NCBI GenBank assembly: GCA_027972325.1
Contig: JAPMOS010000039.1
Span: 1 to 22,500 of the forward strand
DNA: 22,500 bases
From: Paratrimastix pyriformis
Lineage: Eukaryota; Preaxostyla; Paratrimastigidae
Direction: 5' to 3'
Position numbers and translations under genes: made by a program. Positions 18,582 to 22,500 of the stretch are shown here, piece by piece. A model generated the notes under the pieces. The model made no database searches. It was not told where the DNA came from and was given only the letters and a program-made list of their open reading frames with translations. Every line of letters starts with the position of its first letter. Position 1 is the stretch's first letter.

Positions 18582-19196
18582 CCCGGAAATAGGCCCCAAA
18601 CCCGTTATGCTTTGAGGGAGCCGCCGCGAACGCCCGAGGCGGCCCCGGAGGATCCCAATCCACTCGCCAACCGGACGGGTCCCCAAGTTTTACCCACTGT
18701 TGCGGCGGCGGCAGCAGCCCAACCAGGCGATCAGGCGATCGACCGCAACCACTTGCTGAATTTCCGCGACCAAGAAGAACATTTCACATCCCAAACCACT
18801 GTGGAGCTTCCACAACTTGACGGTGTGTCTTTTTCAAGAGGAACCTTTCCCAACTGAACATCTGACCCGGCATTAAATGTCGACTGATGATCTTCGACGA
18901 CCCCGTCTGTCTTCCTTACGTCACAAATCCTCTTGATCCCAAATGCCCACGCACAGTATCTCCACGAGCTGGGGTTGACGTTGGCGCAGCCATGCATTCG
19001 CCGAGCGCACAACGGTTTTCCTGGTCCGGTGGGTCCCTTATCCGGCTCGGCGAGGTGTGGCAGAGGGAGGAGGTCCGCACAAGTTGGGTGGGTGACTTCA
19101 ATTGATGGTCCCCTTCAGTTCCCTGGACATTGTGCGTCTCTGGAACCATCCCAAATTCATCTTTGACATGTAACGGGTTTGGGGCCTATTTCCGGG
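18582..19196. mobile_element. 615-bp element with perfect 26-bp inverted ends (MITE-like)
   Basis: 18582-18607 (CCCGGAAATAGGCCCC...GTTA) is the exact reverse complement of 19171-19196. The inside has no transposase that I recognise. A minus-strand open stretch 19012-18731 is Cys/Trp-containing but unassigned. The right end overlaps the second inverted repeat (19191-19214) and shares the motif GCCCCAAACCCG with it. Confidence 0.65.
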
Positions 19197-19234
19197 TTTG
19201 GGGCACCCACGTTATCTACAACTGTAGATACCGT
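19191..19234. repeat. Right arm of the 24-bp inverted repeat followed by a palindrome
   Basis: 19191-19214 pairs with 15806-15829. Overlapping it, 19209-19220 (ACGTTATCTACA) and 19223-19234 (TGTAGATACCGT) form an 11-of-12 bp hairpin with a 2-nt loop. Confidence 0.8.
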
Positions 19235-19742
19235 TAGGGCAAATAACCCGAAACAGGTTTTCTGTTCCCTTGGATTGAGTGAAGGCTCGTCAGGCTGCTC
19301 GATGACGTTTTATCTGCCTGGAGTTTTCTCAGAGTTGGTGTTTTGAATCCATCGCGAAATGGGGGTAAACTCAATGGGCAGATTATTGGACAGAACAACC
19401 GCCCCGACCGATCTCCCGCGGCATCATTGCCTTCTCCGCAGCCGGTGGCGCGGCACAAACGGTGTTTTAAATAGCAATGTCCTCCCTTTTGATCGAGAGG
19501 ATCCGAAAAAGAGAAAACGAATTTACGCAACAACACAATACCATGGATGGGATATAACGAGTGGGAAGAGAGGGGAAAAAGATCTCGGAAAAGAGAAGGA
19601 TGATCGGATCAGAATGGTGGGAGGGGAAAAAAATGAGAAAGGCGCAACCTCACCCCGGCTGAGTCCATTTCCGGCACTCTGGCGCGCTTCACCCCGGAAC
19701 CTGTCGCGTCGTCGCGCCAAACGTGAGCGCTCTCATTCGTGC
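19235..19742. other. No recognised feature
   Basis: Mixed-composition sequence with scattered short open frames on both strands, none protein-like. 3' side of the exon ending at 19743. Confidence 0.4.
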
Positions 19743-19887
19743 CTACGCCTGCGCTTGGTGGGTGGGCCCCCAGCGCGAGGAGAAGGTGCGATTGAAAGAC
19801 CACAGTGAGGCGTGCGCCTCGCCCACCAGGCGGAACGGAATGGGACGGATCGGGGGGTGCGGCGGCGGCGGCGGCGGCGGATCCGCC
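19743..19887 (-). CDS. Terminal exon of an unknown gene
   Basis: After the acceptor TTTCCTCAG, a 145-nt exon in one frame reads Ala-Asp, about eight Pro, then HPPIRPIPFRLVGEAHASLW, continuing SFNRTFSSRWGPTHQAQA and TAG. The second half looks like real coding sequence; the Pro run is an expanded CCG repeat. Upstream exons are not found. It could be an alternative or further 3' exon of the gene whose end lies at 20503. Not recognised. Confidence 0.35.
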
Positions 19888-19997
19888 CTGAGGAAAAAAA
19901 GTAGAAATCTGATATTGGTGTGCTGGGCGCCATTTCAGACCTGAAACAAAAGGCAGGGAAAAAAAAAAAACGGAGTCAGCCGAGACAGTGATATGAT

Positions 19998-20062
<65 letters not shown>

Positions 20063-20240
20063 TGATGGATGATGATGAATGATGATGATGATGATGATGA
20101 TGAATGATGATGTTGTTGATGATGCTGATGCTGATGCTGATGCTGATGCTGGATGACGATGCTGGATGACGATGATGACGATGCTGCTGGTGCTGGTGCT
20201 GCTGATGAAGCTAGATGATGAAGCTGGATGCTTGGATGAT
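19998..20240 (+). repeat. (GAT)n microsatellite with GATGCT variants
   Basis: GATGAT triplets run from about 19998 to 20115, then diverge into GATGCTGATGCTG and GATGACGATGCTG units to about 20240. Confidence 0.95.
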
Positions 20241-20261
20241 TGGATGCTGATGACACATTGA

Positions 20262-20480
20262 TACAAACAGATACAGACAGACACACAGTCACGGACAGAC
20301 ACATAGTCAGACACATAGTCGTCACACAGACACCCAGACAAGCACCGTCACACAGAGACACACACCAGCACAGACAATGCCCTAGACGGGCACGCCGAAG
20401 TAGTGGATGTGGGCCATGTCGACACACACAGAGACAGACACAGAGACAGACACACAGAGACAGACACAGACACACAGAGA
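20262..20480 (+). repeat. CAGACACA-type irregular repeat with an embedded 70-bp duplication
   Basis: Alternating ACACAGACAC and CAGAGACAGACA units. 20349-20418 is a near-copy of 20471-20539. Confidence 0.85.
20349..20418 (-). pseudogene. Duplicated last 12 codons of the gene ending at 20503
   Basis: 70 bp matching 20471-20539 with one indel and one substitution. On minus it reads MAHIHYFGVPV then TAG (20417-20382). The substitution is synonymous (GTG for GTA, Val) and the indel lies after the stop. Confidence 0.75.
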
Positions 20481-20502
20481 CACACACCAGCACAGACAAT
20501 GC

Positions 20503-21602
<1,100 letters not shown>

Positions 21603-21787
21603 CTGGAGAACGAGGAACAAAAAACAAAACAAAAAAACGATGTGGAATTGTGTCTGTGTGGACACAGAAGCACCACATCCAGCGAAGATTGCACAGAGGA
21701 AAATCAGACGACACAGAGAAGAGGCGCTGGAACACACCAACCCACCGAAGGCAATGACAAAGCAACATTGGCACCCATGACACAGAA
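21603..21787. other. Probable intron upstream of exon 21602-21508
   Basis: On minus, a T-rich tract (TTTTTTTGTTTTG...CTCGTTCTCCAG) leads to the acceptor at 21603. No upstream exon could be fixed. Confidence 0.4.
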
Positions 21788-22500
21788 AACACACATGAGA
21801 CAGACATGAGACAGACATGAGACACACATGAGACAGACATGACACAGACATGAGACAGACATGAGACAGACAGGACACAGACATGACACAGACAGGACAC
21901 AGACATGAGACAGACATGAGACAGACATGAGACAGACATGACACACAGACATGACACACAGACATGAGACAGACATGAGACAGACATGAGACAGACATGA
22001 CACACAGACATGACACACAGACATGACACACAGACATGACACACAGACATGACACACAGACATGACACACAGACATGACACACAGACATGACACACAGAC
22101 ATGACACACAGACATGACACACAGACATGACACACAGACATGACACACAGACATGACACACAGACATGACACACAGACATGACACACAGACATGACACAC
22201 AGACATGAGACAGACATGAGACAGACATGAGACAGACATGACACACAGACATGAGACAGACATGAGACAGACATGAGACAGACATGACACAGACATGACA
22301 CACAGACATGAGACAGACATGAGACAGACATGAGACAGACATGACACAGACATGAGACAGACATGAGACAGACATGAGACAGACATGAGACACACATGAC
22401 ACAGACATGAGACAGACATGAGACAGACATGAGACAGACATGAGACAGACATGACACAGACATGACACACAGACATGAGACAGACATGAGACACACATGA
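21788..22500 (+). repeat. Satellite of 11-bp and 13-bp units, running off the right edge
   Basis: Units ACATGAGACAG (11 bp) and ACATGACACACAG (13 bp) alternate in blocks, with a long pure block of the 13-bp unit at about 22005-22203. Minus-strand frames read MSVSCL/HVC strings and are not genes. Confidence 0.95.

Noticed and set aside
18731-19012. Minus open stretch with faint resemblance to a copia reverse transcriptase
   Set aside because: Only a few spaced residues fit and no LTRs or other domains are present; too weak to call an old retroelement.
21788-22500. CRISPR-like array
   Set aside because: Repeat units of 11-13 bp are contiguous with no unique spacers; this is a eukaryotic satellite.

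Overview
The window looks like nuclear DNA of a GC-rich, intron-rich microbial eukaryote. The genes are cut by short introns of about 50-500 bp. The eukaryote-specific families present are UTP25, a cyclin-Y-like protein and a Crinkler/RHS-like NTPase. There is also a LINE remnant, a tRNA-derived SINE, long G/C homopolymers and megabyte-style microsatellite tracts. I cannot name the species.

Layout, left to right. The minus strand carries a bacterial-type membrane protein gene running off the left edge (711 to edge), then a complete five-exon DHH/DHHA2 phosphohydrolase (2847-1061). A plus-strand multi-exon gene of unknown function follows (about 3443-4666); two related ~77-bp elements lie in and just upstream of it. 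From 4667 to 6749 I see only repeats. A minus-strand cyclin-Y-like gene (7380-6750) is followed by a GC-rich minisatellite (7465-8155) with no stop in any of the six frames over its core. Decayed leucine-rich-repeat exons (8606-9350) and a compact UTP25-like gene (10063-11367) come next, both on plus. A CCACC repeat and small transposon debris lie at 11866-12578. A complete five-exon Crinkler/RHS-like P-loop NTPase gene occupies 15772-12980 on minus.

The stretch 15806-19214 is a mobile-element cluster bounded by a 24-bp inverted repeat. It holds a 5'-truncated LINE with RNase H and a restriction-like endonuclease region, a tRNA-derived SINE, and a 615-bp element with perfect 26-bp inverted ends. 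The right end has two minus-strand gene ends of unknown function (exon 19887-19743; exons 21602-21508 and 20645-20503) set among GAT/ATC and CAGAGACA/ACATGAGACAG arrays that run off the right edge.

The exon models were built by hand from reading frame, homology to remembered families and splice phase. Two independent genes close perfectly: 412 codons over 5 exons, and 837 codons over 5 exons. In nearly all models the intron begins GTCTGT, GTCTGC or GTCCGY instead of the usual GTRAGT. This unusual 5' splice signal is the most general novelty in the window. The Crinkler/RHS-like protein with paired SAP-like modules is the most interesting single gene.
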